Below, piece by piece: positions 1 through 7,500 of a stretch of DNA of 64,000 bases; position 1 is the first letter of the stretch; each line of letters opens with the position of its first letter. The translations under genes and the position numbers were made by a program. The DNA lies in contig NZ_JAATJB010000001.1 in NCBI RefSeq assembly GCF_011927635.1, positions 186,001 to 250,000 on the forward strand, written 5' to 3'. The notes beneath the pieces were generated by a model. That model saw only the letters and a list, made by a program, of their open reading frames with translations, ran no database searches and was not told the DNA's origin. This stretch comes from Sphingomonas trueperi (GTDB lineage: Bacteria > Pseudomonadota > Alphaproteobacteria > Sphingomonadales > Sphingomonadaceae).

Positions 1-213
1 TGCGGCGGCTCGATCCCGGTGGTCAACTCGATCCGCTCGATCCTGGGGATGGACAGCGTGATGGTCGGCTTCGCGCTGCCCGATGACAATATCCACTCGC
101 CCAACGAGAAGTACGAACTGAAGAGCTTCCACAAGGGCATCCGCTCCTGGGTGCGCATCCTGGGAGCGCTGGGCGAGACTGCCGCAGCCGAGCGCGCGAC
201 GGTAGCCGCCTGA
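1..213 (+). CDS. M20-family dipeptidase/deacylase, C-terminal fragment
   Basis: Only the last 70 codons lie in the window; the frame is open at base 1 and ends with TGA at 211-213. The fragment opens with Cys-Gly-Gly-Ser-Ile-Pro, the GGSIP signature that precedes the last catalytic-domain strand in M20 zinc peptidases (ArgE/DapE/CPG2 group). It ends with the usual pattern of a conserved 'DDNIHSPNE' segment followed by a helix. The histidine in that segment is the expected C-terminal metal or substrate ligand. The family hydrolyses dipeptides or N-acyl amino acids in the cytoplasm. Which substrate applies cannot be read from this fragment. The next gene, pdeM, starts 41 bases downstream on the same strand. 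Confidence 0.85.
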   Translation, partial: CGGSIPVVNSIRSILGMDSVMVGFALPDDNIHSPNEKYELKSFHKGIRSWVRILGALGETAAAERATVAA

Positions 214-254
214 CAAGCATTGACGCCGGCGAACGGACGCGGGATAGCAGCACC

Positions 255-917
255 ATGGTTCCCCTTTCGTTCGCCGGCCATGACTTTCGCGCGCTGCCCG
301 AGGGCGCCCTCTACTGGCCAGCGCGGCGGGCGCTGCTCGTCGCCGACCTGCATTTCGAAAAGGCGAGCTGGTTCGCCCTCGGCGGCCAGATGCTGCCGCC
401 CTATGACACGCTGGCGACACTATCTGCACTGACCGCGCTGGTCGAGCGGGTGGCCCCGATCGAGCTCTGGTGCCTGGGCGACAGCTTCCATGACGTCGAA
501 GGCTGCGAGCGGCTGCCCGCACAGGCCCGCGCGATGCTGACCGCGTTGACCGGCAGCCTCGCCTGGCACTGGATCACCGGCAACCATGATTCGGTGCTGG
601 TCGATCATTGCGGCGGCGTGGTGCACGAGGAAGCCGAGGTGGACGGCCTGGTGCTGCGCCACGAAGCCGAAGTGGGCGAGCCGCGGCCGGAGCTGTCGGG
701 CCACTTCCACCCCAAGCTCCGCCTGACCGTGCGCGGGCGCCATGTCGCGCGCCGCTGCTTCGTGGCGACCGGGACCAAGCTGATCCTGCCGGCCTTCGGC
801 GCGCTCACCGGCGGGCTGGACGCGGGCCATCCGGAAATCGTGCGCGCCGTGGGTCCGGGCGCCGAGGCGCTGATCGCGACCGAGCGCAAGCTGCTGCGCT
901 TCCCGCTGGCGGCATGA
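255..917 (+). CDS. pdeM: ligase-associated DNA damage response endonuclease PdeM
   Basis: A 220-residue calcineurin-like metallophosphoesterase. The metal-binding motifs appear in family order: DLHFEKAS near residue 33, GDSFHD near residue 75, GNHD near residue 108 and SGHFHPK near residue 151. The 'DLHFEKA' start and compact length are typical of PdeM, the nuclease usually encoded with an ATP-dependent DNA ligase, a ligase-associated exonuclease and a DEXH helicase. The partners are not visible here: upstream is a peptidase and downstream is a convergent reductase gene. They may lie outside the window. The ATG at 255 is the only sensible start, with a weak upstream GGGAT. The biochemical role is taken from the family. 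Confidence 0.85.
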   Translation: MVPLSFAGHDFRALPEGALYWPARRALLVADLHFEKASWFALGGQMLPPYDTLATLSALTALVERVAPIELWCLGDSFHDVEGCERLPAQARAMLTALTGSLAWHWITGNHDSVLVDHCGGVVHEEAEVDGLVLRHEAEVGEPRPELSGHFHPKLRLTVRGRHVARRCFVATGTKLILPAFGALTGGLDAGHPEIVRAVGPGAEALIATERKLLRFPLAA

Positions 918-976
918 CTCGGTCCCTGCCCTCCTCCTGGAAGGGCATTGGCAGGAGTATCCCAGCCGCAGCGCCC

Positions 977-1870
977 TCAGGAGCGCATCAGCGATTGATG
1001 CGCGCCCACCCCGGCAAGCACCCCCGAGGCAGCGGCGAGGGTGGCATTGTGCATCGGGCTGGTCGCATCGCCCGCGGCATAAACTCCCTCCACGCTGGTG
1101 GCACCCCAGGCATCCACCGTCAGGAACGGACCGCTTGGCCCTTCTTCCATCACGCAGCCGAGCTCCGAAGCGATCGCACTGGTCGGGTGCGTTCGAGGCG
1201 CCGTGAAGACCGCCTCCATCGGTAAGACCCGCCCGTCCTCGAGCTGCACGCCGGCGAGCGCGGGCGCGTCGCCCAGCAGCGCGACGACGGGGCTGCGCTC
1301 GATCGAAACCCCGCGCCGGGCGAGCAGCGCCGCCTGCTCCGCATCCGGTTCGTACATGCCCTGGGTGAAGAAGGTCGCCGGCCCCCAGTCCGGAATCAGC
1401 GCCGCCTGATGCGCGGACATGGGGTGGTTGGCGATGATGCCCAGGGGGCGATCGCGCACCTCATAGCCGTGGCAATAGGGGCAATGGAGAACGGTAGCGC
1501 CCCACCGCTCGGCCATGCCGGGAAGCTCCGGCAACGTATCCGTCACCCCGGTGGCCAGAACGAGACGCTTCGCGCGGCGATCGCTGCCGTTCGCCAGAGG
1601 CACCACGAAGCCGCCGGCAAGCTTCTCGGCACGCAGCGCCTCGGCCTGCACGATCTCGGCGGTGGGATAGGCGAGCAGCTGGCGCGCCGCTTCCTGCAGA
1701 ATCGCGTGGGGAGCCCTGCCATCCTGGCACAGAAATCCGTGCGAGGCGTCGGCAAAGCGATTGCGAGGCGTGCCTGCGTCGATCAGCAGCACGTCTTGCC
1801 GCGCCCGTGCCAACTGCAACGCGGCCGCATGGCCTGCAAAGCTGCCCCCGATGACGATGACGTCGTACAT
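977..1870 (-). CDS. thioredoxin-reductase-like NAD(P)/FAD-dependent oxidoreductase
   Basis: A 297-residue flavoprotein with the thioredoxin reductase fold. The N-terminal FAD-binding motif is VIGGSFAG (residues 6-13). A CPYC dithiol sits at C130/C133, where bacterial TrxB carries CATC, and is followed by HGYEVRD. A second FAD motif near the C-terminus reads GVYAAGDATSP. In the family NAD(P)H reduces FAD and then the dithiol. The partner is not known and need not be thioredoxin. The gene is divergent from an Rrf2 regulator with about 100 bases between starts, so the regulator probably controls it. The natural electron acceptor and redox signal are unresolved. Confidence 0.85.
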   Translation of the reverse strand: MYDVIVIGGSFAGHAAALQLARARQDVLLIDAGTPRNRFADASHGFLCQDGRAPHAILQEAARQLLAYPTAEIVQAEALRAEKLAGGFVVPLANGSDRRAKRLVLATGVTDTLPELPGMAERWGATVLHCPYCHGYEVRDRPLGIIANHPMSAHQAALIPDWGPATFFTQGMYEPDAEQAALLARRGVSIERSPVVALLGDAPALAGVQLEDGRVLPMEAVFTAPRTHPTSAIASELGCVMEEGPSGPFLTVDAWGATSVEGVYAAGDATSPMHNATLAAASGVLAGVGAHQSLMRS

Positions 1871-1960
1871 TCTCTAAACCTCGAATCATGAAACATCGAG
1901 AGTTACGTTACTGGGCGATGGCAGGTTTGCAACTCGAAAAGTGTCGTGATACTTCCGGAC

Positions 1961-1977
1961 GAGGAGGTCGCCGCTTG
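1961..1977 (+). promoter_or_regulatory. ribosome binding site fixing a TTG start for the Rrf2 gene
   Basis: GAGGAGG at 1961-1967 lies seven bases before an in-frame TTG at 1975. The frame is open further upstream (an ATG at 1888), but that ATG has no Shine-Dalgarno sequence and would add 29 residues not typical of Rrf2 proteins. The TTG gives the usual Rrf2 N-terminus that begins directly with the first helix. Confidence 0.65.
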
Positions 1978-2427
1978 CAACTGGACGGAAGATTGTCGCG
2001 CATGCTCCACCTCCTGATCCACCTGGATCGGGCGGAAGGACCGATGACGTCGGAAGCCGCAGCAGCCATGCTCGGCACCAATGCGGTGGTGGTCCGCCGG
2101 ACGCTCGCGGGGCTCCGCGAGGCCGGCATCGTGCGCTCGACCAAGGGGCATGCTGGCGGCTGGACGCTTTCCAGACCGCTCGACGATCTTCGCATGCTCG
2201 ATGTCTATAAGGCGTTGGGCGAGCCCCGCATCTTCGCGATCGGGCTTGCGGACCCTGCCCCCCAGTGCCTGGTCGAGCAGGCGGTCAACGCCTCGATGTC
2301 GGAGGCGCTGCACCGCGCGGAACGGCTGTTGGTGGAGCAGCTCTCGACGATTACGCTTGGCGATATTGCCGCCGACTTCGATCGGCGCCTGCGCGGCCAT
2401 TTGGAAGGCCGCGCCGAGCACGCCTAG
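1975..2427 (+). CDS. Rrf2-family transcriptional regulator
   Basis: A 150-residue winged-helix regulator starting MQLDGRLSRMLHLLIHL. The recognition-helix region (AAAMLGTNAVVVRRTLAGLREAG) and the wing segment (KGHAGGWTLSRP) match the Rrf2 family. Rrf2 proteins such as IscR and NsrR sense redox or NO through a three-cysteine Fe-S cluster. Here I see only one cysteine (in PQCLVEQ), so a classical cluster is unlikely, and the protein resembles the cluster-free YwnA/CymR branch. The start is TTG, chosen because of a strong ribosome binding site. The divergent thioredoxin-reductase-like gene is the likely target, and the shared intergenic region would hold the operator. Confidence 0.85.
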   Translation: MQLDGRLSRMLHLLIHLDRAEGPMTSEAAAAMLGTNAVVVRRTLAGLREAGIVRSTKGHAGGWTLSRPLDDLRMLDVYKALGEPRIFAIGLADPAPQCLVEQAVNASMSEALHRAERLLVEQLSTITLGDIAADFDRRLRGHLEGRAEHA

Positions 2428-2443
2428 GCGGGAACGCGCGTCC

Positions 2444-3169
2444 TTACGAGCACTTCACGTTTCCCGAACCCATCTTGCTCACCTCGCACTTGGCGCCGCC
2501 GCGCAGCTCGACATCACCCGAGCCGAGGATAGAGACCGACGCGTGGCCGGGCACGTTCGCGCGCACGCTGCCGGAGCCGGCGATCGAGATGTCGGCGCTG
2601 CCCGCGGTGAACTGCTGCCCCTGGAGGTCGCCGGAGCCCGCGACCGACACATCCATCTTGTCCGCACGCCCCGCGAGCGTGATGTTGCCCGAACCGGCGA
2701 TCGACAGCGACGCCGATTGCGCCGCTACCGAGACGAGGCGCAGGTCGCCCGAGCCGGCCACCACGCCGTCAAACGCACCCTCGGCGCGATCGACCAGCAT
2801 CGTGCCGGACCCCGCCACCGTGGCGTCGGTCAGTCGTGGCAGTACGACATGGATCTTGGCCCCGCCGCTCTTGTCCCAGAACATGCCGGCCTTGGTCTTG
2901 CGCCCGACGTTCAGCGTCTTGTCGTCGAGCCGGATGTCGAGCTGGTCGAGCACGGCCGGATCGCCCTCCGCCGTAACCGAAAAGGCGGCGCCGGTACGGA
3001 CGTCGACATCGTCCGAGCTCTTGAGCGCCACACCGGTAAACCCCGTCGCGGCGAAGCTGCGGCTTGTGCCCGTGCCACTGGCCTCGATCTTGGTGCCCTT
3101 GTTGTCGCCCCAGCTGGAATGGCAGGCAGTGGCAAAGGGCAGCAGCGCTAGGGCGAGCAACGGACGCAT
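2444..3169 (-). CDS. head-GIN-domain (DUF2807) lipoprotein
   Basis: A 241-residue exported protein. It begins MRPLLALALLPFATAC, a lipoprotein signal peptide with the lipobox cysteine at residue 16. The rest is a beta-helical array of short repeats of the form 'VAGSGDL / IAGSGNI / VAGSGDL', typical of the putative auto-transporter adhesin head GIN domain (DUF2807). The ATG at 3169 is preceded by GGAGG (3176-3180); a longer open frame to 3208 runs through a palindrome and is rejected. The molecular function of this family is not established. The gene lies downstream of carD on the same strand but is separated from it by a strong terminator and a 34-base inverted repeat. Confidence 0.85.
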   Translation of the reverse strand: MRPLLALALLPFATACHSSWGDNKGTKIEASGTGTSRSFAATGFTGVALKSSDDVDVRTGAAFSVTAEGDPAVLDQLDIRLDDKTLNVGRKTKAGMFWDKSGGAKIHVVLPRLTDATVAGSGTMLVDRAEGAFDGVVAGSGDLRLVSVAAQSASLSIAGSGNITLAGRADKMDVSVAGSGDLQGQQFTAGSADISIAGSGSVRANVPGHASVSILGSGDVELRGGAKCEVSKMGSGNVKCS

Positions 3170-3180
3170 GTGGAACCTCC

Positions 3181-3214
3181 CGGATCGTGTATTGCCCACA
3201 CAATACACGATCCG
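3181..3214. promoter_or_regulatory. perfect 14-bp inverted repeat upstream of the DUF2807 gene
   Basis: CGGATCGTGTATTG (3181-3194) and its exact reverse complement CAATACACGATCCG (3201-3214) flank a six-base spacer CCCACA. It begins directly beyond the ribosome binding site of the leftward DUF2807 gene and lies past the carD terminator. It could be a dimeric repressor operator (the core TGTATTG-N6-CAATACA resembles GntR/YtrA-type sites) or a 5' leader hairpin in the mRNA. Confidence 0.55.
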
Positions 3215-3223
3215 GGCGTAACG

Positions 3224-3259
3224 AAAAGGGGGCGCGAGCCCGTGGCTCCGCCCCCTTTT
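3224..3259 (-). terminator. intrinsic terminator downstream of carD
   Basis: AAAAGGGGGCG (3224-3234) pairs perfectly with CGCCCCCTTTT (3249-3259), and the loop folds further as GAGCC/GGCTC. Read leftward, the hairpin ends in four T residues that belong to the stem. It lies 27 bases beyond the carD stop codon. Confidence 0.75.
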
Positions 3260-3285
3260 GATCCGACCCTTCGGCTTCCGCGCCG

Positions 3286-3819
3286 TCAGGCGGGAACCTT
3301 GTCCTTGTTGTGGATCGCCGCGGCCTTGCGCAGGATGTCCAGGATCTTTTCCAGCGCCGCCGGCTCGTCGATCTCTTCCATCGCCGCCAGTTCGCGGGCG
3401 AGGCGGCTGGCCGCGCCCTCGAAGATCTGGCGCTCGGAATAGCTCTGCTCGGGCTGGTCGTCGGCACGGAACAGGTCGCGGACCACTTCGGCGATCGACA
3501 CGAGGTCGCCCGAGTTGATCTTGGCTTCATATTCCTGGGCGCGACGCGACCACATGGTGCGCTTGACCTTGGGCTTGCCCTTCAGCGTGTCGAGCGCTTC
3601 GCGAAGCGTCTTGTCGCTGGAAAGCTTGCGCATGCCCACGCTCTCGGCCTTGTTGGTCGGCACGCGGAGCGTCATCTTCTCTTTTTCGAAACGCAGGACG
3701 TAAAGCTCGAGCTGCATGCCTGCAATTTCCTGCTTCTGCAGCTCGATCACACGGCCCACGCCGTGCTTGGGGTAAACGACATAATCGCCGACATCGAAGG
3801 ACAGCGCCTTGGCAGCCAT
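3286..3819 (-). CDS. carD: CarD/CdnL-family RNA polymerase-binding regulator
   Basis: A 177-residue protein. Residues about 8-70 form the CarD/TRCF RNA-polymerase interaction domain (DVGDYVVYPKHGVGRV, then ELYVLRFEKEKMTLRVP). The C-terminal part is helical (MRKLSSDKTLREALDTL, then SRRAQEYEAKINSGDL), as in CdnL proteins. The family binds the RNA polymerase beta subunit and stabilises open promoter complexes, mainly at rRNA and housekeeping promoters. The gene is monocistronic here: fdxA lies upstream after a 257-base gap and a terminator follows. Start ATG at 3819 matches the family N-terminus. Confidence 0.95.
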   Translation of the reverse strand: MAAKALSFDVGDYVVYPKHGVGRVIELQKQEIAGMQLELYVLRFEKEKMTLRVPTNKAESVGMRKLSSDKTLREALDTLKGKPKVKRTMWSRRAQEYEAKINSGDLVSIAEVVRDLFRADDQPEQSYSERQIFEGAASRLARELAAMEEIDEPAALEKILDILRKAAAIHNKDKVPA

Positions 3820-4053
3820 GTGCGAGGAACCTTTCGTGAATTACCGGCCCCGGTTGGAGTGTGGATCCCGCCCAAGCGCGCAAGGCGCGGCGGACGAGGG
3901 AACACGGGGCATACGCTAGCGTCTCCGGGCGAAGGCGAGTCCTTGCCTTCGTCGGGCGCTATTTAACACGCTCGTAATAAAATTACCAGTGAAAGGTCAT
4001 GCAAAAGGCGCATAATTCCATGCGCGCTGCACCATTTCGGGCCCATCGCGGGA

Positions 4054-4071
4054 GGGCGGCAGGCGCCGCCC
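4054..4071 (-). terminator. possible weak terminator after fdxA
   Basis: GGGCGGC (4054-4060) and GCCGCCC (4065-4071) form a 7-bp GC stem just past the fdxA stop. Read leftward there is no T run, so if it terminates it is inefficient or factor-assisted. The rest of 3820-4053 is non-coding and must hold the carD promoter; I see an AT-rich stretch near 3960-3990 but no clear -35/-10 pair. Confidence 0.3.
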
Positions 4072-4076
4072 GGGGA

Positions 4077-4415
4077 TCAGTCGCCCGAGCCGGGATTCGG
4101 CGAGAAATATTTGTCGAACTTGTCGGTCTCGGCCTTCATCGCATCGGCATCGGCCGGGGCCTCCCCCTTGGTGGTGATGTTCGGCCACTGCTCCGAATAG
4201 GTGCGGTTGAGCTCCAGCCACTTTTCCAGGCCGTTCTCGGTATCGGGCAGGATCGCCTCGGCCGGGCATTCCGGCTCGCACACGCCGCAATCGATGCATT
4301 CGCTGGGGTTGATGACGAGCATGTTCTCGCCCTCGTAGAAACAGTCCACCGGACAGACCTCGACACAGTCCATGTACTTGCACCGGATGCATGCGTCGGT
4401 GACGACATAGGTCAT
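4077..4415 (-). CDS. fdxA: 7Fe ferredoxin FdxA
   Basis: A 112-residue ferredoxin. The N-terminal half carries [17 protein letters not shown] (a 3Fe-4S plus 4Fe-4S pattern) and a second motif [12 protein letters not shown]. This is the FdxA arrangement in which one cluster site lacks a regular fourth cysteine. The C-terminal half is the typical helical tail ([15 protein letters not shown]). It is a soluble low-potential electron carrier; the partner enzyme is not evident here. It lies 67 bases downstream of the S4-protein gene on the same strand and could be co-transcribed with it, although an independent promoter is possible. Confidence 0.95.
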   Translation of the reverse strand: MTYVVTDACIRCKYMDCVEVCPVDCFYEGENMLVINPSECIDCGVCEPECPAEAILPDTENGLEKWLELNRTYSEQWPNITTKGEAPADADAMKAETDKFDKYFSPNPGSGD

Positions 4416-4482
4416 TGGGGAAACGGTCCTTGGTTGCGAACGATCAATGCGGGGGCCCTGCTATGCGCGCCGGGCGCGCACG

Positions 4483-4794
4483 TCAATCATCGGACAGAGG
4501 CTGAACGCCCCGATCGGTGACGAGATCCTCGTAGCACAGCCGCGCCTCGCCCGGCGGCCCACGCCGGATCGGCAGCGCCTCGATGCGGAGCACGCGCACC
4601 TTGCCCTGGATCGGGAAGGCGAGAATCGAGCCCACCCGCACCGAAACCGCCGAACGCTCGATCCGGCGGCCGTCGATCCGCAGCAGGCCTTTCTCGCACA
4701 AGGCCTGCGCGGCACTGCGCGTCTTCACGATCCGCGCATACCAGAGGAAGCGATCGACCCGCATCGCCGGCCCATGCCCCGAAGGCTCAGCCAT
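4483..4794 (-). CDS. S4-domain RNA-binding protein (Hsp15-like)
   Basis: A 103-residue protein. Its S4 domain starts MRVDRFLWYARIVKTRSAAQALCEKGLLRIDGRRI, similar to heat-shock protein 15 (HslR), which binds stalled 50S subunits carrying nascent chains. The ATG at 4794 gives an eight-base overlap with the stop of the upstream helicase gene (ATGGCTGA), so translation is probably coupled. An alternative start is the internal ATG at residue 11, directly at the S4 domain. Coupling with an RNA helicase fits a joint role in RNA metabolism, which is inference. Confidence 0.85.
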   Translation of the reverse strand: MAEPSGHGPAMRVDRFLWYARIVKTRSAAQALCEKGLLRIDGRRIERSAVSVRVGSILAFPIQGKVRVLRIEALPIRRGPPGEARLCYEDLVTDRGVQPLSDD

Positions 4795-7264
4795 TGCGGA
4801 GCGCCGCCAGCGCCGCGAAGGCATTGCCGGGCACCACCACCGGCTTGGGCTTGGCGAGCGGGGTGAGGCCCTGCCAGATCCAGCGCTGCGGCGCATCGGC
4901 ATCGCCGCGCGCGGTGCGAAAGCCGAGCTGCGCCATCAGCCGTGCGATCGTCTCCGGCTTGAGGCCGATCGAGGTGGCGAGCGCCGGATCGGGCGCGAAG
5001 GGCTTGCGGCCCTGCCGCGCCTCGTGCGCCGCACGCGCGATGCGCTCGACCACGTCAACCCGAACCGCCTGCGCGCCGAAGGGGCGGAAGCCATGGATGA
5101 GCTCCGCACCCTGCGCATCGCGCGGCAACACCACGGCGGCATCGGGCGGGCCCTCAGCCAACCCCATCAGCGCGCGGCGCCGGGCGGCGGCGCGGGGCTT
5201 GAGCAGCGACGGCGCGAACACGTCCAGCGTGCCGATCGTCATGCCGATCTTGCGGAGGCGATGGCGCGCGGGCCCGTCGAGCGCTTCGAGCATTGACCCG
5301 GCTGCACGCCGCGGCAGCAGCCCGCCTTGCTCGAGCAGTGCATTGGCCAGCGCGCGCAGGGGTGCCCCCGCCGCTTCCTCGCGGGTGATCGCGTCGAGCT
5401 TGGCGAGCACCGGCAGATCGGCGGCGATCCGCTCGGCGAACCAGCGCTCCAGCCGCGCCTGCACGGCAACCTTCGTCTGCGGATCGAGTATGTCGAGCGC
5501 GCGATCGAGCTGCACGCGCGGGCGCACCAGGTTTGCGCCGGGCTTGAGCAGCGCGACGTCATGCCCGCGCCAGTGGATCGCGGTGCCGACCTGCGCCAGC
5601 TCCGCATCGGGCGCCTCGGCGAGCGACGCACCGCGCCGGCGATATTCGCCCGCCAGCCTTTTCTCGGCGGCGGCGAGCAGCATCCGCTTGTCCCCGGCGC
5701 GTGCCTCGGCGGCGACGGTGAAGCGGAAGCCCTGCAGCGTGCCGAGCGGATGGTCCTCGACGCGCACCTCGCCCTCGGGCCCGATCGTCACCGGCAGGTT
5801 CGAGGCATCGGCACCAATCTGCCGCAGCAGCACCGTGGTGCGCTTGTCGACGAAACGCTGGGTGAGGCTGGCGTGGAGCGCGTCGGAGAGCTTTTCCTCG
5901 ATCGCACGCGTGCGCTCGGCCCAATGCGCGGGCTGCTCCAGCCAGTCGGCGCGGTGGGCGATATAGGCCCAGCTGCGCGCCGCGGCGATGCGCCCGGCCA
6001 GCGTCTCGACATCGCCGCCCATATTGTCGAGCCGCTGGATCTCGTCGGCGAACCATTGGTGCGGCACATGCCCGCGCCCCTCGGACAGATGCCCGAACAG
6101 CCTTCCTACGAAGCGTGCATGCGGATCGACGCCGAGCTTGCGGAAATCGGGCAGCCCGCAGGCCGCCCAGAGCCGCGCGACCATCCGCGGATGGCGCACC
6201 CGATCGCGGACCCAGCTTTCCTCGGCCAGCCGCTTGAGCACGGCGAGGTCGGTCGCCTGGGGCGCGGCGCGCAGCACCTCGGCCTCGGGCTTGCGCTCGA
6301 GGCTGCCGATGAGCGCGTCGATGCTGTCGAAATCTGGCTCGCCTTCGCGCCAGTAGAGATGTTCGAGCCTGGGCACCTGGTGCCCTTCGATCGCCAGCAC
6401 TTCCTCGGGGGTGAAGGCGCTCGGCCCCTCCGCGTGCAGCGCGCCGAAGGTGCCGTCCTTCTGGTGGCGGCCGGCGCGGCCGGCGATCTGCGCCATCTCG
6501 GCGATGGTCAGCCGGCGCTGGCGCCGCCCGTCGAACTTGTGGAGCGAGGCGAAGGCGACATGGTGCACGTCCATGTTGAGCCCCATGCCGATCGCGTCGG
6601 TGGCGACGAGATAATCGACCTCGCCCGCTTGGAACATCGCTACCTGCGCGTTGCGGGTGCGGGGGCTGAGCGCGCCCATCACCACCGCCGCGCCGCCGCG
6701 CAGCCGCCGAAGCGCCTCGGCCACGGCATAGACCTCCTCGGCCGAGAAGGCGACGATCGCCGAGCGGCGCGGCAGGCGCGAGAGCTTCTTCGCCCCGGCA
6801 TAGCTGAGCGTCGAGAAGCGCGGCCGGCCGACGATCTCCGCCTCGGGCACCAGCGCCTTGAGCATCGGCCGCAGGCTGTCCGAGCCGAGAATCATGGTCT
6901 CCTCGCGGCCTCGGGCGCGCAGCAACCGGTCGGTGAAGACATGCCCGCGCTCCGGATCGGCGCCGAGCTGCGCCTCGTCGAGCGCGACGAACGCGGTCTC
7001 CCGCTCCAGCGGCATGCTCTCGGCCGTGCAGCAGAACCAGCGCGCCTTGGGCGGCAGGATCTTCTCCTCGCCGGTGATCAGCGCGACCTCGGTCGGCCCC
7101 TTCATCCGGACGACCCGGTCGTACACCTCGCGCGCCAGCAGCCGCAGCGGGAAGCCGATCATGCCGCTGGCATGACCGCACATCCGCTCGACGGCGAGGT
7201 GGGTCTTGCCGGTGTTGGTGGGCCCCAGCACTGCCGTGACGGGCGAACGGGAGAACTGGCTCAT
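4787..7264 (-). CDS. SUV3-like superfamily 2 RNA/DNA helicase
   Basis: An 825-residue helicase with Walker A VLGPTNTGKT near residues 12-21 and a DEAQ motif in place of DEAD (FVALDEAQLGADPERG). A 'PRTRNAQVAMFQAGEVDYLVATDAIGMGLNMD' type motif and QIAGRAGR (motif VI) follow. The 'GPTNTGKT' P-loop is characteristic of SUV3, the mitochondrial degradosome helicase, and its alphaproteobacterial relatives. The start at 7264 places the P-loop at the N-terminus as in the family. The frame stays open to 7477 with another ATG at 7357, so the N-terminus may be longer. The C-terminal 350 residues are a long helical region not recognised in detail. The stop overlaps the S4 gene. Confidence 0.85.
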   Translation of the reverse strand: MSQFSRSPVTAVLGPTNTGKTHLAVERMCGHASGMIGFPLRLLAREVYDRVVRMKGPTEVALITGEEKILPPKARWFCCTAESMPLERETAFVALDEAQLGADPERGHVFTDRLLRARGREETMILGSDSLRPMLKALVPEAEIVGRPRFSTLSYAGAKKLSRLPRRSAIVAFSAEEVYAVAEALRRLRGGAAVVMGALSPRTRNAQVAMFQAGEVDYLVATDAIGMGLNMDVHHVAFASLHKFDGRRQRRLTIAEMAQIAGRAGRHQKDGTFGALHAEGPSAFTPEEVLAIEGHQVPRLEHLYWREGEPDFDSIDALIGSLERKPEAEVLRAAPQATDLAVLKRLAEESWVRDRVRHPRMVARLWAACGLPDFRKLGVDPHARFVGRLFGHLSEGRGHVPHQWFADEIQRLDNMGGDVETLAGRIAAARSWAYIAHRADWLEQPAHWAERTRAIEEKLSDALHASLTQRFVDKRTTVLLRQIGADASNLPVTIGPEGEVRVEDHPLGTLQGFRFTVAAEARAGDKRMLLAAAEKRLAGEYRRRGASLAEAPDAELAQVGTAIHWRGHDVALLKPGANLVRPRVQLDRALDILDPQTKVAVQARLERWFAERIAADLPVLAKLDAITREEAAGAPLRALANALLEQGGLLPRRAAGSMLEALDGPARHRLRKIGMTIGTLDVFAPSLLKPRAAARRRALMGLAEGPPDAAVVLPRDAQGAELIHGFRPFGAQAVRVDVVERIARAAHEARQGRKPFAPDPALATSIGLKPETIARLMAQLGFRTARGDADAPQRWIWQGLTPLAKPKPVVVPGNAFAALAALRNG

Positions 7265-7500
7265 GTCGACATCCAAGATCGGCGCCCGCGCGGCATTAGG
7301 CAACTCCTTGCCGCCGCTTTTCCACGACTTCGTGACGGTTGCGCCCGACTCGGCCATTTCGCCGCGCGCGCTGCACGGGTCGGCGCGTACGGTGTCACCG
7401 GGTGGCAAACTTAATTTGACTTTAAGACCGTGATTCCAGAGTGAATCGATGGACGCGCCGCTTCTTGCCGCGCGCAATCGGGTCTTAGGGGCAGCACGGC

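Noticed and set aside
3820..4076. A classical -35/-10 promoter for carD
   Set aside because: Several AT-rich hexamers occur near 3960-3990 but none pairs at 16-18 bases with a plausible partner.
5327..7414. A 695-codon plus-strand open frame across the helicase gene
   Set aside because: It is antisense to a helicase with clear Walker A and motif VI; long antisense frames are expected in very G+C-rich genes, and its translation is Arg/Gly/Ala-rich without motifs.
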